Shown here piece after piece: positions 1-5,656 of a DNA stretch of 6,218 nucleotides (within the stretch, counting starts at the first letter, position 1; every line of letters starts with the position of its first letter). Source of the DNA: an uncultured Prevotella sp. (GTDB lineage Bacteria; Bacteroidota; Bacteroidia; Bacteroidales; Bacteroidaceae). The notes beneath the pieces are model-generated. The model searched no databases. It saw only the letters and a list, made by a program, of their open reading frames with translations, and was not told the origin of the DNA. The stretch lies in assembly GCA_905373605.1 (NCBI GenBank), contig CAJPTO010000187.1:1-6218 (forward strand), given 5' to 3'. The translations under genes and the position numbers were made by a program.

Positions 1-150
1 GAAAAATGCTAGAATGGCATGTCACGACGAACGGGTTTTGTAAGCATATCAGAACGAGATTGGGAGGTTAATGAAAAAGTCAAGATGACTTTTCCTTTAC
101 TTCTTTACCCCTTTAAACGGCGTTAGCCATCTTTTCACCCTTTCACCTTT
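1..150. other. Left margin, no confident gene
   Basis: No confident gene is seen here. On the plus strand a frame is open from the left edge to a TAA at 69-71 (about 22 codons, ending ...RTRLGG). It could be the last codons of a gene entering from the left and converging on the alpha-galactosidase. Such a short open run is expected by chance about a third of the time, so it is not called as a CDS. The right part holds a small hairpin (75-93) and the beginning of the 8-bp tandem repeat. Confidence 0.4.
75..93 (-). terminator. Weak A/T-rich hairpin, possible bidirectional terminator
   Basis: AAAAGTCA (75-82) and TGACTTTT (86-93) form a perfect 8-bp stem with a 3-nt loop. Read on the minus strand, the 3' arm ends in a run of five T, about 60 nt after the alpha-galactosidase stop. 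Read on the plus strand, it follows the TAA at 69-71 by 3 nt. The stem has only two G/C pairs, so it would be a weak terminator. It could equally be a chance palindrome. Confidence 0.35.
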
Positions 151-212
151 TCACCTTTTCACCTTTTCACCTTTCCACCTTTTCACCTTTTCACCTTTAA
201 TCGGCGTTAGCC
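111..212. repeat. 18-bp direct repeat flanking the tandem array
   Basis: Positions 111-128 and 195-212 match at 17 of 18 bases (CTTTAA[A/T]CGGCGTTAGCC). The two copies are exactly 84 bp apart, a multiple of three, and bracket the 8-bp tandem array. On the minus strand the upstream copy encodes RLTPIKG near the C-terminus of the alpha-galactosidase. The second copy would read WLTPFKG in the same frame, but beyond the current stop. This looks like an in-frame duplication at the 3' end of the gene, or a composite repeat inserted there. Confidence 0.75.
132..195. repeat. 8-bp tandem repeat, 8 copies of TTTTCACC
   Basis: Eight consecutive 8-mers run from 132 to 195. Six are exact TTTTCACC; the copy at 140-147 is CTTTCACC and the copy at 172-179 is TTTCCACC. 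On the minus strand the unit is GGTGAAAA. The array overlaps the last 15 codons of the alpha-galactosidase and supplies its TGA stop (151-153). Because 8 is not a multiple of 3, three units (24 nt) pass through all reading phases, and each 24-nt cycle contains TGA in every minus-strand frame. The plus strand has no stop in any frame. Such arrays can change copy number by slipped-strand mispairing. Confidence 0.9.
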
Positions 213-1692
213 TAAACACCCTCGTGGCATGCGGACGCACCCTTGTGGTAAAGCTTCGCTTCACTGCCGGCAACTTTTCCCCCGTCCATAAGTCACGACA
301 TTGATAGCGTGTGTCTGCATCAAGGGCGGAAATCTGCGTGAAGTCGAAAGAAACTTCAAGCAACTTGCCCGACATGTTGGTGACAGACACGGCCACATCG
401 CCATTCTCCAAGTCTTTGGCAAACACCACAAGACTGTCCTTATCGGTGATAAAGTCGGCCTGTTGTCCCATACGGTCTTGGTTCAGGGCAATGAGGTATC
501 TGTTGGTTAGCAGTTTCAAGTCGTCTTGGGTGAGTGTGTTTGCGCGTGGGTCGAACGACAAAGCCATAGGCGACGACCACATACACCACAGTGCAAACTG
601 CGTGGCATATTCGTCTTGTGTCATTCCTGGCTGCCCGAAACACAGGTCACTCGACGACTTTCCCTTTCCATGCAGTCCGGTACAAAGCATGTCGGCATCG
701 TTAAATCGGTTTACGCCCGAGTAAACAGCAATGTCTTTCATGGCTGCAATGCTTTGCACCACCCCTGTTCCACCAGGTTCGCAAGTCCATCTGTCACGCA
801 CATCGGCACTCACTCTCCAACAACTGCCACCAGCTTCTGCACCCCACAGCCAAGGTTTTCTGTCGCCCCACTCGCAGATGTAGAGCGTAATAGGGCGTGT
901 AGTGGCCTTAAAGGCGTTGCCCATACGTGCATAACGCACCACGGCCGTGTCCTTCTCGGGCGGAGCATTGCAGTAATCGCACTTCACGATGTCTACCTGC
1001 CAGTCAGCATATTGCTGGGCATCAGCATGCTCATAACCATAAGAACCAAACGCCCCTGCACATGTTTTGTTGGCGGCATCGGTGTAAAGCCCAAACTTCA
1101 TGCCCTTGCTGTGCACGTAGTCGGCCACAGCGCGCAGTCCGTTTGGGAAACGTTTCGGGTCGGGTTGCGGCTTTCCTTCGTCCGAACGAGAGGGTGCTTG
1201 CCACAAATCGTCCATCATCACCGTGTTCCAGCCAGCCTTGTACAGTCCGTTTTCAAGAAACAAGTCTGCCACGCGTTTGACAATGTCTTCCGAAACGTCG
1301 CCCTCTACCGAGTTCCACGAGAGCCAGCCCATGAAGGGCTGTGGCATGGGCAACTGGCTTGATACGGTAAGCGTAACGTTTTCTTTGTGCACGGTGCCAC
1401 GAACATCTGCGCAAACGGTATAGGTATATGTGCCAGGCAGTGCCACTTTTCCTTCCACCAAGCAACGCCGAGCGTTCCATTTCAACCCTTTGGGCAGGCC
1501 TTTAACGGCCAGGCGGGCATCAGGATGTGTTGATTTTATTTTTTGCATGAAACGAACATTGGGCTGCGAGAACACCATTTTGGAACAGCGAAGTTCGTCA
1601 TTTGCTGTTGCCATCAGTGGCATCAGCAGCATCAGCAGCAAGTGAAATGTCTTTATCAGACAAAGGATCTGCCACAATCGCAACTTTCCCAT
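151..1692 (-). CDS. Secreted alpha-galactosidase, glycoside hydrolase family 27
   Basis: A retaining exo-glycosidase expected to remove terminal alpha-galactosyl residues (melibiose, raffinose-type sugars, galactomannan side chains). The 513-residue protein starts with a signal peptide: basic n-region, hydrophobic core around 17-27, and an ATA cleavage site after residue 30. No lipobox is seen, so a periplasmic or secreted location is likely. Residues about 31-115 form a beta-rich Ig-like region of the kind found before the catalytic domain in related Bacteroidota enzymes. The GH27 barrel starts at GWLSWNS (122-128). It shows MMDDLW (159-164), the nucleophile Asp239 in VKCDYC, YICEWG (271-276), the probable acid/base Asp297 in CWRVSADV, and NDADML (331-336). 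A C-terminal beta-sandwich covers about 410-495. The last residues (KGEKVKRWKGEKVKR) come from the 8-bp repeat and are not family sequence. No SusC/SusD-like gene lies next to it in the window. Related GH27 enzymes include beta-L-arabinopyranosidases, so the substrate is not certain. Confidence 0.95.
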   Translation of the reverse strand: MGKLRLWQILCLIKTFHLLLMLLMPLMATANDELRCSKMVFSQPNVRFMQKIKSTHPDARLAVKGLPKGLKWNARRCLVEGKVALPGTYTYTVCADVRGTVHKENVTLTVSSQLPMPQPFMGWLSWNSVEGDVSEDIVKRVADLFLENGLYKAGWNTVMMDDLWQAPSRSDEGKPQPDPKRFPNGLRAVADYVHSKGMKFGLYTDAANKTCAGAFGSYGYEHADAQQYADWQVDIVKCDYCNAPPEKDTAVVRYARMGNAFKATTRPITLYICEWGDRKPWLWGAEAGGSCWRVSADVRDRWTCEPGGTGVVQSIAAMKDIAVYSGVNRFNDADMLCTGLHGKGKSSSDLCFGQPGMTQDEYATQFALWCMWSSPMALSFDPRANTLTQDDLKLLTNRYLIALNQDRMGQQADFITDKDSLVVFAKDLENGDVAVSVTNMSGKLLEVSFDFTQISALDADTRYQCRDLWTGEKLPAVKRSFTTRVRPHATRVFRLTPIKGEKVKRWKGEKVKR

Positions 1693-1882
1693 CGAACGTG
1701 ATGGGAAGAAGATGTAACTACACCCAACAGATTATATACAATGAGGAAATGGATTTGGGAAAAACACAGGCGCATCGCATGTACAAAAAAATGTTCACGC
1801 GAGGGAAAAGGAAAGTGCGACTGTGTTTCGGTTAGAAAAGAAAGCGGGTTGCGCTGCACGAACACAGAGAGGCGTGCCTTTT

Positions 1883-1988
1883 GGTTGGTTCTAAAAAATA
1901 CGCGCAAAAGCTCATTTTCCCTATTATGCCCTTTGCCGTATTCTTGCTAAGGGCAAAAATACGGCAAAGGAAATTGTTAGAACCAGCC
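1883..1988. repeat. Imperfect terminal inverted repeat around the hairpin
   Basis: GGTTGGTTCTAA (1883-1894) and TTAGAACCAGCC (1977-1988) are inverted copies with one mismatch, including a perfect 9-bp core (1886-1894 with 1977-1985). Two more pairs follow after a second mismatch. The arms enclose the 13-bp hairpin at 1930-1970. The 106-bp unit could be an extended transcript-end structure or a small non-autonomous element with terminal inverted repeats. No clear target-site duplication is visible. Confidence 0.5.
1930..1970 (-). terminator. Strong hairpin after the SPFH gene, likely terminator
   Basis: CCTTTGCCGTATT (1930-1942) and AATACGGCAAAGG (1958-1970) form a perfect 13-bp stem. After a 1x1 mismatch the loop can close further through TTGC (1944-1947) and GCAA (1953-1956), leaving a 5-nt tip. 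It starts 25 nt after the SPFH stop codon, as expected for the end of the nfeD-SPFH transcript. There is no clear T-run after the stem on either strand, so it may act as a 3'-end stabiliser or factor-assisted terminator. Confidence 0.65.
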
Positions 1989-1995
1989 TTGAAAG

Positions 1996-2952
1996 CTATT
2001 GTATCTTAAAGAGTTCTTTTATTCCGCCCAAGCTACCCAACAAGTTAGTAGCCTCGTAAGGCAGGTAAACGGTCTTGGTTTGATCGCCTTGGGCCAGTTC
2101 TTGCATCATGGCAATATACTTCTGTGCGAGCAGATAATTGGCGGGGTTGGTGCTTTGTCCCACGGCATCCGTAATCTTTTGAATGGCGATGGCCTCGGCT
2201 TCAGCCTTGCGTATACGTGCCTGCGCTTCACCTTCGGCATAGAGAATGGCCTGCTGTTTGGCAGCTTCTGCGCGGTTGATGGTAGAGGTTTTCTCGCCTT
2301 CCGACTGCAAGATAACGGCTTGTTTCTCGCCTTCGCTGGTAAGTATTGTTGCACGTTTGTTTCGTTCGGCCTGCATTTGCTTCTCCATTGCTTGTAGAAC
2401 GCTCGATGGGGGAATGATGTCTTGCAGCTCAACGCGGTTCACCTTGATACCCCATTTGTTTGTGGCATCGTCGAGCACAGAGCGTAGTTTGGTGTTGATG
2501 GTGTCGCGCGAGGTGAGCGTTTGGTCGAGTTCCATCTCTCCGATGATGTTACGCAGTGTGGTTTGTGTGAGCTTCTCAATGGCGTTGGGCAAGTTGTTGA
2601 TTTCGTAAACGGCCTTAAAGGGGTCTACGATTTGGAAATAGAGCAAGGCATTGATTTGCATTTGGATGTTATCTTTGGTGATAACGTTCTGTTTGTCGAA
2701 GTCATACACCTGTTCGCGCAGGTCGATGTTGCTCGAATACATGTAGCGGCGGTTGGTCATCGTTACGATGGTCTTTGCGCTATCCACAAATGGGATGATG
2801 ATGTTGATGCCCGGCTTGAGGGTTGCGCGATACTTACCCAACCGTTCGATGATTTTGGTTTCCGACTGTGGGATGATTACAAGCGACTTTTTTACGAAGA
2901 TGACCACCAGCAGAATGGCGGCACCAAAGAGAAAAATTTCTAAAGAGTCCAT
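1996..2952 (-). CDS. SPFH/band-7 (stomatin/prohibitin-like) membrane protein, QmcA/paraslipin type
   Basis: A membrane-anchored scaffold of the SPFH superfamily. Members oligomerise on the inner membrane and are linked to membrane microdomains and control of membrane proteases; the exact role here is not shown by sequence. The 318-residue protein has one N-terminal transmembrane segment (about 5-22). The SPFH domain spans about 25-180, with family hallmarks such as IIPQSETKIIERLGKY, LKPGINIIIPFVD and ITKDNIQMQINALLYFQI. An Ala/Glu-rich coiled coil (about 187-256, repeated EGEKQA/EAEA heptads) follows. The tail TVYLPYEATNLLGSLGGIKELF is typical of the bacterial QmcA (YbbK) branch. Length is normal. 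The upstream frame has no other ATG before a stop, so the start is secure. The NfeD gene lies 174 bp upstream on the same strand. No separate promoter was recognised in that gap, so co-transcription is inferred. Confidence 0.93.
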   Translation of the reverse strand: MDSLEIFLFGAAILLVVIFVKKSLVIIPQSETKIIERLGKYRATLKPGINIIIPFVDSAKTIVTMTNRRYMYSSNIDLREQVYDFDKQNVITKDNIQMQINALLYFQIVDPFKAVYEINNLPNAIEKLTQTTLRNIIGEMELDQTLTSRDTINTKLRSVLDDATNKWGIKVNRVELQDIIPPSSVLQAMEKQMQAERNKRATILTSEGEKQAVILQSEGEKTSTINRAEAAKQQAILYAEGEAQARIRKAEAEAIAIQKITDAVGQSTNPANYLLAQKYIAMMQELAQGDQTKTVYLPYEATNLLGSLGGIKELFKIQ

Positions 2953-3126
2953 TGTTGATTGTTGTTTTGGGGTTATTCTATAAAGGATGATAGTGGAATG
3001 ACTGCATGGGCGGCGTGCCAGAACATTCTACATGAGAGGCATGATGATGCAAAACCTCCCGTTACAAGCTCGGTATGGCTTGCTGGCATTGCGTGCTTAT
3101 CGGCCAATGACCGCACAGCCCACACG

Positions 3127-3576
3127 TCATACGCGCTCTACGGTAGCAATGATGCTGTCCATCTTAAGGATACGCACCTTTTCTCCCCGTTTGATAAGTC
3201 CTCCGTCGGCCGAAACGGCTCGCCATTCGTCGCCGTCAACCTTAACATAGCCGCTGCGTTGTGGCTGCACTTCTTCAATGACGACACCCACTTTACCAGC
3301 AAGCGCATCGGCATTGCTCTTTCGGTCGTCATCACCGCGATGCAGGTAGTTAAGAACAGCGGGCCTAACGGCGAAGATAGACAGGATGGAAAAGAAGGCG
3401 AAACCGACCACTTGCCCCCAGAAGGGAAGCCCAAGCCAGCTGCCCAACATTCCAAAAAGGGCACCAACGGCAAAGCAGAGGATGTAAAACGTGCCAGAGG
3501 CCATTTCAAGTATCAGGCATATAAGGCTGATGAGCAGCCAAAGCAGCCATAGGTGTGAGGTGAAATATTCGAACAT
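3127..3576 (-). CDS. NfeD-family membrane protein (short form)
   Basis: The short NfeD type, lacking the ClpP-like serine protease domain of long NfeD proteins. Such proteins are the usual genetic partner of SPFH proteins and are thought to bind them through a cytosolic OB-fold domain. The 149-residue protein shows three hydrophobic segments (about 8-24, 28-48 and 52-71). A basic/acidic linker (RGDDDRKSN, 80-88) follows, then a small beta-barrel domain (about 90-149). The latter has the expected pattern GKVGVVIEEV, GYVKVDGDEWRAVSADG, I-K-RGEKVRIL and a final ATVERV. Its partner is the downstream SPFH gene. The gap of 174 bp is wider than usual for this pair, which is often adjacent or overlapping. 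A good Bacteroidota promoter sits about 25 bp upstream of the start. The short form resembles E. coli YbbJ, the partner of QmcA. Confidence 0.9.
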   Translation of the reverse strand: MFEYFTSHLWLLWLLISLICLILEMASGTFYILCFAVGALFGMLGSWLGLPFWGQVVGFAFFSILSIFAVRPAVLNYLHRGDDDRKSNADALAGKVGVVIEEVQPQRSGYVKVDGDEWRAVSADGGLIKRGEKVRILKMDSIIATVERV

Positions 3577-3601
3577 CTTTGCGGTATTTTGATTGTGTTT
3601 C

Positions 3602-3632
3602 CAAAGTTAAGCATTAAATGTCGAACTGCAAA
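3602..3632 (-). promoter_or_regulatory. Bacteroidota housekeeping promoter of nfeD-SPFH
   Basis: On the minus strand TTTG (3629-3632) is followed after 19 bp by TAACTTTG (3602-3609). This is an exact fit to the Bacteroidota primary sigma factor consensus TTTG-N19-21-TAnnTTTG. Transcription should begin near 3596, leaving a leader of about 20 nt before the nfeD ATG at 3576. There is no obvious Shine-Dalgarno sequence, which is normal for this phylum. Confidence 0.8.
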
Positions 3633-3655
3633 ACATTTAACAAAATATTTGATGC

Positions 3656-3792
3656 GGCCTTGTTGTGCATCCCCGACGGGCAAAGGCCTATCCCCATTAT
3701 CGCTAAGCCTGATGGGCAATGCCAAACTTGGGGTTTCCATTTATGCGCTTGGCATCTATAAAAATCTGGTTATGCGGATAGTATGTGCATAA
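3656..3792. repeat. Run of four adjacent inverted repeats
   Basis: Four hairpin-capable units follow one another. GGCCTT (3656-3661) pairs with AAGGCC (3683-3688), with an inner CCC/GGG around 3672-3680. CCCAT (3693-3697) pairs with ATGGG (3712-3716). ATGCCAA (3719-3725) pairs with TTGGCAT (3749-3755). TTATGC (3770-3775) pairs with GCATAA (3787-3792). Direct repeats are also present nearby: CGGCCTA at 3828-3834 and 3842-3848, and GCGGCCT-TTGTTGT-like copies at 3654 and 3827. No credible gene covers the stretch. It may be a dispersed intergenic repeat or a structured RNA; which one cannot be decided from the window. Confidence 0.5.
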
Positions 3793-3852
3793 GGTCACAA
3801 GGGCAACACAACCTAGCAATGCTACTGCGGCCTATTGTTGTCGGCCTACTCT

Positions 3853-3907
3853 GAACAACAAAACCCAATGCAGGGGCAGAGCACACAGCCCACCCCGACA
3901 TTGGGTT
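3853..3907 (-). terminator. Rho-independent terminator of glnA
   Basis: On the minus strand AACCCAATG (3899-3907) pairs perfectly with CATTGGGTT (3862-3870). After a 2x2 internal loop GGGG (3893-3896) pairs with CCCC (3873-3876). The stem is followed by the T-rich TTTTGTTGTT (the first two T belong to the stem). It begins 39 nt after the glnA stop codon. Stem, position and T-tract all fit an intrinsic terminator. Confidence 0.85.
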
Positions 3908-3946
3908 GAGAATTATCACTTAACTAGGAGTTATATGTACATGCCT

Positions 3947-5452
3947 TTATCCGCAATGGAAGAAGCGTTCTACAAGCTCTTTCAGCTCAGCTGGACGCTC
4001 CTCAACGTCTTTGCGCAGCGTGGCATCGTTGAAGTCGCGCAGCTGTTTGATGATGCCATCAATCATTGCTGGCGAGAAAACGCCGTGCTCTTCGTACACC
4101 TTGCGTTGGCGTTCTAGACAATCGGCCGAGGCAACACAGCTGTCGGGCAACTGCCCAAGGCGGCTAAGCTTGTCGGCATTTGCAGCATCGTGGATGTTCA
4201 CGTCTACGTAAGTCTGCTCTGCTATTTCAAGAGCGTTGGGCAATTCGAAGCCATAACGGCAGCCAACACACAATCCGGCGAGCAGCTGATAGATGTCTGC
4301 CGACCCGTCGGGAGAACGCATTTCGAACGTTTGCTTCATCGATGTGTCGGGCGTTTCGCTCGGTTGTTGCGGGTTAGCCCTGTGCATCATGTCGATACCA
4401 GCAGCCCATCCCAGCGGCACGCGCACAAGAACAGAGCGGTTGCGGTCGCCCCAACAAACGTTGGTGGGTGCCTCTTGGTGAGGAACGAGGCGGAAATAGG
4501 CCATTGGGTTCTTATTGCCAAAGGCAGTGATGCTGTCTGCAAGCTTCATCAATCCAGCGATAGCCGTGCGTGCGGTGTCGCTCAATCTGCCGTTTTCCAC
4601 CATCATGCTCTTGCCATCTTTCATCAAGCGCATGTGCACGTGCATACCCGAGCCAGCCTTGCCTGTGGTGATTTTCGGTGCGAAGGTAACGTTCATGCCC
4701 ATCTGATAGGCCAAGTTGCGGATAATCCATTTGGCAATCATCAGTTCGTCGGCAGCCTTTTCAACGGGAACGGGTAAGAATTCAATCTCATTTTGCTCGT
4801 AAATCAATCCGTCTTGGCTGAAGTTACCCACCTCAGAGTGTCCGTATTTAATTTGTCCACCAGCCTTAGCGATGTACGACATGCAGAGTGTGCGGAAGTC
4901 GTTTGTCTTTGCATAGGGCATCGATTCGTGGTATCCGCGCTGGTCAACGGCGGGGAACACCTCCTCATCGGGCGTAATCACATAATATTCCAATTCGCCC
5001 ATGGCATGAAACTCCATGCCCGTTACATCGCGGAAAGCCTTTGCGGCCTTGGCCAATGTATATTCGGGTGCGCTTTCAAGTGGGTTTCCGTCTTTGTCGA
5101 AGTAAGAAGCCAGCATGCAAAGCGTGGGTATCTCGGCAAAGGGATCTACGAAAGCCGACGAGAAACGCGGCAGAACATAAAGGTCGCTGCTGCCTGCTTG
5201 GATGAAAGAGAAAAGGCTGGAGCCGTCTACACGTTCGCCACAAGTGAGGATGGTGTCGAGATAAGCCAAGTTGTTGATGATGAAGTTGAGGGTTTTGAGC
5301 TTGCCGTCGCCCCCGGGATACATAAAGTTCACCATCTTAATCTCGTTTTCTTGGATAAAACGCACGATGTCTTCTTTGGTAAATTCGGAAGACGGTTTTT
5401 GCAAGAATGCCACCACTTCGTTGGCATTCATCAAAAGTTCATTGTTTGCCAT
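3947..5452 (-). CDS. glnA: Glutamine synthetase (type I-like)
   Basis: Makes glutamine from glutamate, ammonia and ATP in the cytoplasm; the entry step of ammonium assimilation. The 501-residue protein has the N-terminal beta-grasp region (about 36-105, with NFMYPGGDGKLKTLNF). The catalytic domain follows: metal-site glutamates in GELEYYVI (Glu153, Glu155), HSEV (Glu207) and QNEIEF (Glu222), and APKITTGKAGSGMHVHM (259-275) with metal-binding His271. The active-site flap glutamate Glu327 lies in RLVPHQEAP, the phosphate-binding arginines in DRNRSVLVRVP (336-346), and Arg379 in FEMRSPDGSADIY. About seven extra residues (around 210-217) separate the HSEV and NEIEF motifs relative to the enterobacterial enzyme. 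The NLYDLPPEE adenylylation motif is absent; the equivalent region reads FELPNALEIAEQ. Control by adenylylation is therefore unlikely. The gene stands alone, with its own promoter (5537-5568) and terminator (3853-3907), and diverges from clpB. Confidence 0.95.
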   Translation of the reverse strand: MANNELLMNANEVVAFLQKPSSEFTKEDIVRFIQENEIKMVNFMYPGGDGKLKTLNFIINNLAYLDTILTCGERVDGSSLFSFIQAGSSDLYVLPRFSSAFVDPFAEIPTLCMLASYFDKDGNPLESAPEYTLAKAAKAFRDVTGMEFHAMGELEYYVITPDEEVFPAVDQRGYHESMPYAKTNDFRTLCMSYIAKAGGQIKYGHSEVGNFSQDGLIYEQNEIEFLPVPVEKAADELMIAKWIIRNLAYQMGMNVTFAPKITTGKAGSGMHVHMRLMKDGKSMMVENGRLSDTARTAIAGLMKLADSITAFGNKNPMAYFRLVPHQEAPTNVCWGDRNRSVLVRVPLGWAAGIDMMHRANPQQPSETPDTSMKQTFEMRSPDGSADIYQLLAGLCVGCRYGFELPNALEIAEQTYVDVNIHDAANADKLSRLGQLPDSCVASADCLERQRKVYEEHGVFSPAMIDGIIKQLRDFNDATLRKDVEERPAELKELVERFFHCG

Positions 5453-5536
5453 GTTCGATATCTTTTTAGTTAAAAGGGTTTAAACTTGGTTGATTGTTTA
5501 TGTTGAATACTTACCGATGGTTTTCTCCGGTTGGGG

Positions 5537-5568
5537 CAAAGGTAGGAAAAACAAATCTACGTGACAAA
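5537..5568 (-). promoter_or_regulatory. Bacteroidota housekeeping promoter of glnA
   Basis: On the minus strand TTTG (5565-5568) is followed after 20 bp by TACCTTTG (5537-5544), an exact match to TTTG-N19-21-TAnnTTTG. Transcription should start near 5531, giving a leader of about 80 nt before the ATG at 5452. The -33 box overlaps one of the GACA half-sites (TGACA at 5562-5566) of the divergent clpB control region, so the two genes could influence each other. Confidence 0.8.
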
Positions 5569-5631
5569 TTTTCCGACAACTATTTGTGTTTTACATGAAA
5601 AATAGTCAGAAAACCGACATTTTGACAGACA
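5563..5631 (+). promoter_or_regulatory. Cluster of GACA/GTC half-sites upstream of clpB
   Basis: GACA occurs at 5563-5566, 5575-5578, 5616-5619, 5624-5627 and 5628-5631, with CCGACA repeated at 5573-5578 and 5614-5619. GTCAGAA occurs at 5605-5611 and again at 5677-5683. CATTTT (5618-5623) and AAAATG (5632-5637) form an inverted repeat around the densest group. The cluster lies just upstream of the -24/-12 element and may bind an activator. The binding protein is unknown. Confidence 0.4.
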
Positions 5632-5640
5632 AAAATGCCT

Positions 5641-5656
5641 CGGCACACTGTTTGGA
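5641..5656 (+). promoter_or_regulatory. Possible sigma-54 (-24/-12) promoter of clpB
   Basis: CGGCACACTGTTTGGA resembles the sigma-54 consensus TGGCACGnnnnTTGCA. The GG doublet (5642-5643) and the second doublet (5654-5655) are exactly 12 bp apart, and GGCAC and TTTG are kept. Deviations are C for the first T, A for the G after GGCAC, and GG instead of GC at -12. Transcription would start near 5667, about 44 nt before the clpB ATG. A competing reading as a housekeeping promoter is poorer: TTTG (5621-5624) with ACTGTTTG (5647-5654) lacks the TA. Confidence 0.45.

Larger units (their letters stand above)
1693..1995. other. Gene-free gap between alpha-galactosidase and SPFH gene
   Basis: This 303-bp stretch has no convincing gene; short frames crossing it have no recognisable composition. 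It holds the hairpin at 1930-1970 and a longer imperfect inverted repeat around it. The alpha-galactosidase promoter should be here. I found no full TTTG/TAnnTTTG pair at the right spacing: TATTTTTG at 1954-1961 (minus) matches the -7 box but lies inside the hairpin and lacks a -33 box. A TATATAAT run occurs at 1731-1738 (minus). Confidence 0.6.
3577..3946. other. 370-bp gap between glnA and nfeD
   Basis: There is no convincing gene. From right to left in the direction of transcription it holds the glnA terminator (3853-3907), an undefined stretch with short direct repeats (about 3793-3852), the inverted-repeat run (3656-3792) and the nfeD promoter (3602-3632). Short frames of 65-75 codons cross it on both strands but resemble no known protein and overlap the promoter. 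Confidence 0.7.

Noticed and set aside
132..195. CRISPR-like array
   Set aside because: The units are 8 bp and directly abutting, with no spacers, so it is a simple tandem repeat.
526..1362. 278-codon open frame on the plus strand inside the alpha-galactosidase gene
   Set aside because: It lies fully antisense to a gene with clear GH27 catalytic motifs. Its translation is rich in Cys, His and Arg with no family pattern, as expected for a shadow frame.
1741..1950. Short plus-strand and minus-strand frames in the gap after the SPFH gene
   Set aside because: Compositions are unlike proteins (many Lys, Arg and Cys), they overlap the hairpin region, and no start signal supports them.
2959..3552. 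197-codon plus-strand frame across the gap before the SPFH gene and through nfeD
   Set aside because: Most of it is antisense to nfeD, whose protein fits its family along its whole length. The unique part before that shows no motif.
3589..3792. 67-codon plus-strand frame upstream of nfeD
   Set aside because: It overlaps the nfeD promoter and coincides with the inverted-repeat run. Its openness is easily explained by chance.
4793..5473. 226-codon open frame on the plus strand opposite glnA
   Set aside because: It is antisense to the well-conserved glutamine synthetase; its openness follows from glnA codon use and it has no recognisable domain.
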